33,567 bases of DNA from Thermomucor indicae-seudaticae. Taxonomy: Eukaryota > Mucoromycota > Mucoromycetes > Mucorales > Lichtheimiaceae. Positions 32,369-33,567 of the stretch are shown here, piece by piece. The first letter of the stretch is position 1, and each line of letters opens with the position of its first letter. Under the pieces are notes generated by a model. It saw only the letters and a list, made by a program, of their open reading frames with translations. It made no database searches and was not told the origin of the DNA. The stretch spans positions 1-33,567 of the forward strand of contig JSYX01000046.1 in NCBI GenBank assembly GCA_000787465.1. Reading direction: 5' to 3'. A program made the position numbers and the translations under genes.

Positions 32369-32664
32369 TTATCCCTTTTTGTCCATGTTGCTCTGTTCTT
32401 ATATCTTATGCATGTTTGTAAAGAATTGTTACTGGTTTTTGCATGCAAATATGGGCCACTTGAAAGTTATTCTATTGACTGCAAAGAGGCATTTGCAACG
32501 AACTCCTGTATTAAGTATCCCCACATATCCCGTTTACGTTAAATGCTGGTTTTGGTTAATGATGGTAAGTCCGAAATGCACCACGGTTACTTCTAAGCAG
32601 TTTGCGAATGAGATCCTTAACGTGTACCTAGTCATTGTGTCTATTATGCGAAATGACGGGGATT

Positions 32665-32713
32665 CTCGTTCCTTCCATTGATACTTGACAGTTCTTTACA
32701 GGAACGAGAATTT
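32665..32713. repeat. Inverted repeat downstream of Hook
   Basis: ATTCTCGTTCC (about 32662-32672) is answered by GGAACGAGAAT (about 32701-32711), 11 bases paired around a loop of roughly 28 nt. Positions are counted by eye and may be off by a base or two. It could be a transcript-end hairpin or the trace of a small element. Confidence 0.55.
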
Positions 32714-32984
32714 CTGAATTTCCTTTTTTCTCTCTTTCGATACGAAACACTCCTCTCGCAAATTTCGAGGATTATCCTTATTGGTGACACGCATCTCGTC
32801 TACTGAAACAGTTGGTAGGAGCTATAACATGCTTGTTACAGGTTTATAAAATAAACTTCGCAGAGATATACAAGAGATTTTGCACGGAAAAGAGATGGGA
32901 TAATTTGCAGCAAAAAGAATCCAGAATATGCGGTCAGTCCATTTATCATTTTGCTTCAAACAATCATTTCCACTTACCCGTAAA

Positions 32985-33006
32985 GCCCACCACAAAAGTG
33001 GCGGGC
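32985..33006. repeat. Short hairpin at the edge of a GC-rich patch
   Basis: GCCCACCAC and GTGGCGGGC pair (8 of 9) around an AAAA loop. The sequence then stays GC-rich for about 90 bp. CCCGCC/GGCGGG hairpins are common near ends of hAT-type elements in fungi (general knowledge), but no element is delimited here. Confidence 0.5.
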
Positions 33007-33567
33007 ATGGCCACTCCGACGCAGGAGGGCCGCACAAGATACCCTCATCCACCCACCCCTGCCGATTAGGCCCGCAGTCGGCCCCCACACTCCCCAAAAT
33101 GAAGAGGGGAAAAACCTATCATCATCATGAGAATTTGCATCAATGGAACATCAAACAGAAAGAACGTACCATCACGTGGCTTGTCAAAAAGATACCCTTG
33201 CCGTTGGAAACACACCTTCATTGCGCCAATAAAGGACCTTCTTTATTTGCGAGTAGGAGTATCACCGGTCAAAAGTGTTGCGCGGAAGGGGGAACAAACA
33301 TCTCCAAACTTGTATGAGAATCCTCGTAGATGGACTCTTGTGGATGATATGGGTAGTACAATAAAACGACATTTCAAAAGTTGTGTAGAGTTGAGGATGC
33401 TTCTAATGTGAAGAACAAAGAGGACAGAAAATGATGGAGAATACTGAATGAACGCCCTCTGTTTAAATATCTATCTTGACCGAGACAGATTACGTGGCAT
33501 GATTGCAGCAAACCCTTGCAAAGAGAAAATCTAGAACTTTATGACGATGCACTGATGCGTTCTTCGT

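Larger units (their letters stand above)
32369..33567. other. Right-hand region without a supported gene
   Basis: About 1.2 kb downstream of Hook. No frame shows conserved features. A GC-rich patch at about 32985-33100, unlike the AT-rich surroundings, starts with a hairpin (listed separately). CATTCCTTCC-like and GGAACGAGAA pieces near 32670-32710 form loose inverted matches (GATTCTCGTTCC / GGAACGAGAATTTC). Confidence 0.45.

Overview
The window looks like nuclear DNA of an early-diverging fungus, most probably Mucoromycota (inference). The genes are dense, lie on both strands, and are cut by many short introns, mostly 50-78 nt. The gene set mixes fungal proteins (a Kre9/Knh1-like GPI protein, a fungal protoglobin-like protein, a LigE-type GST) with genes usually described from animals (METTL5, Hook, an RRM-bearing TRMT2A, a TBRG1-like FYR protein). 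I rebuilt exon models by hand from reading frame, splice signals and family resemblance. In every multi-exon gene given as a full exon list the exon lengths add up to an intact frame.

Layout. 0.3-0.45 kb: a degenerate 23-bp tandem repeat. 0.6-1.5 kb (+): glutathione S-transferase. 1.7-2.6 kb (-): globin-sensor/protoglobin-like protein with a C-terminal membrane segment. 3.0-3.5 kb (-): unknown membrane protein. 3.7-6.3 kb (-): NUP85, 11 exons. 7.1-10.2 kb (+): a multi-OB-fold protein with a cysteine cluster, the most intriguing gene, reminiscent of shieldin SHLD2 or RPA-like proteins. 10.4-11.3 kb (+): GPI-anchored Ser/Ala-rich protein. 12.1-14.6 kb (+): MARK/Kin1-like kinase with a split KA1 domain. 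15.4-15.8 kb (-): small protein with an RVxF motif. 16.9-18.5 kb (-): Golgi-type O-fucosyltransferase-like enzyme. 18.7-19.5 kb (-): transposase relics. 20.3-22.1 kb (+): FYRN/FYRC (TBRG1-like) protein. 22.4-24.6 kb (-): TRM2/TRMT2A. 25.2-27.2 kb (-): cystathionine beta-synthase, head to head with METTL5 (27.2-28.1 kb, +). 29.2-32.4 kb (+): Hook dynein adaptor. The remainder has no supported gene.

The genes are separate housekeeping units, not one cluster. Themes are RNA modification (TRM2, METTL5), DNA/chromatin (OB protein, FYR protein), the nuclear pore, microtubule transport and the cell surface. The clearest window-wide oddity is intron structure: five of about 74 modelled introns start with GC, all with the same GCAAGT donor, across four genes. 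No tRNA, rRNA, CRISPR or intact mobile element was seen.
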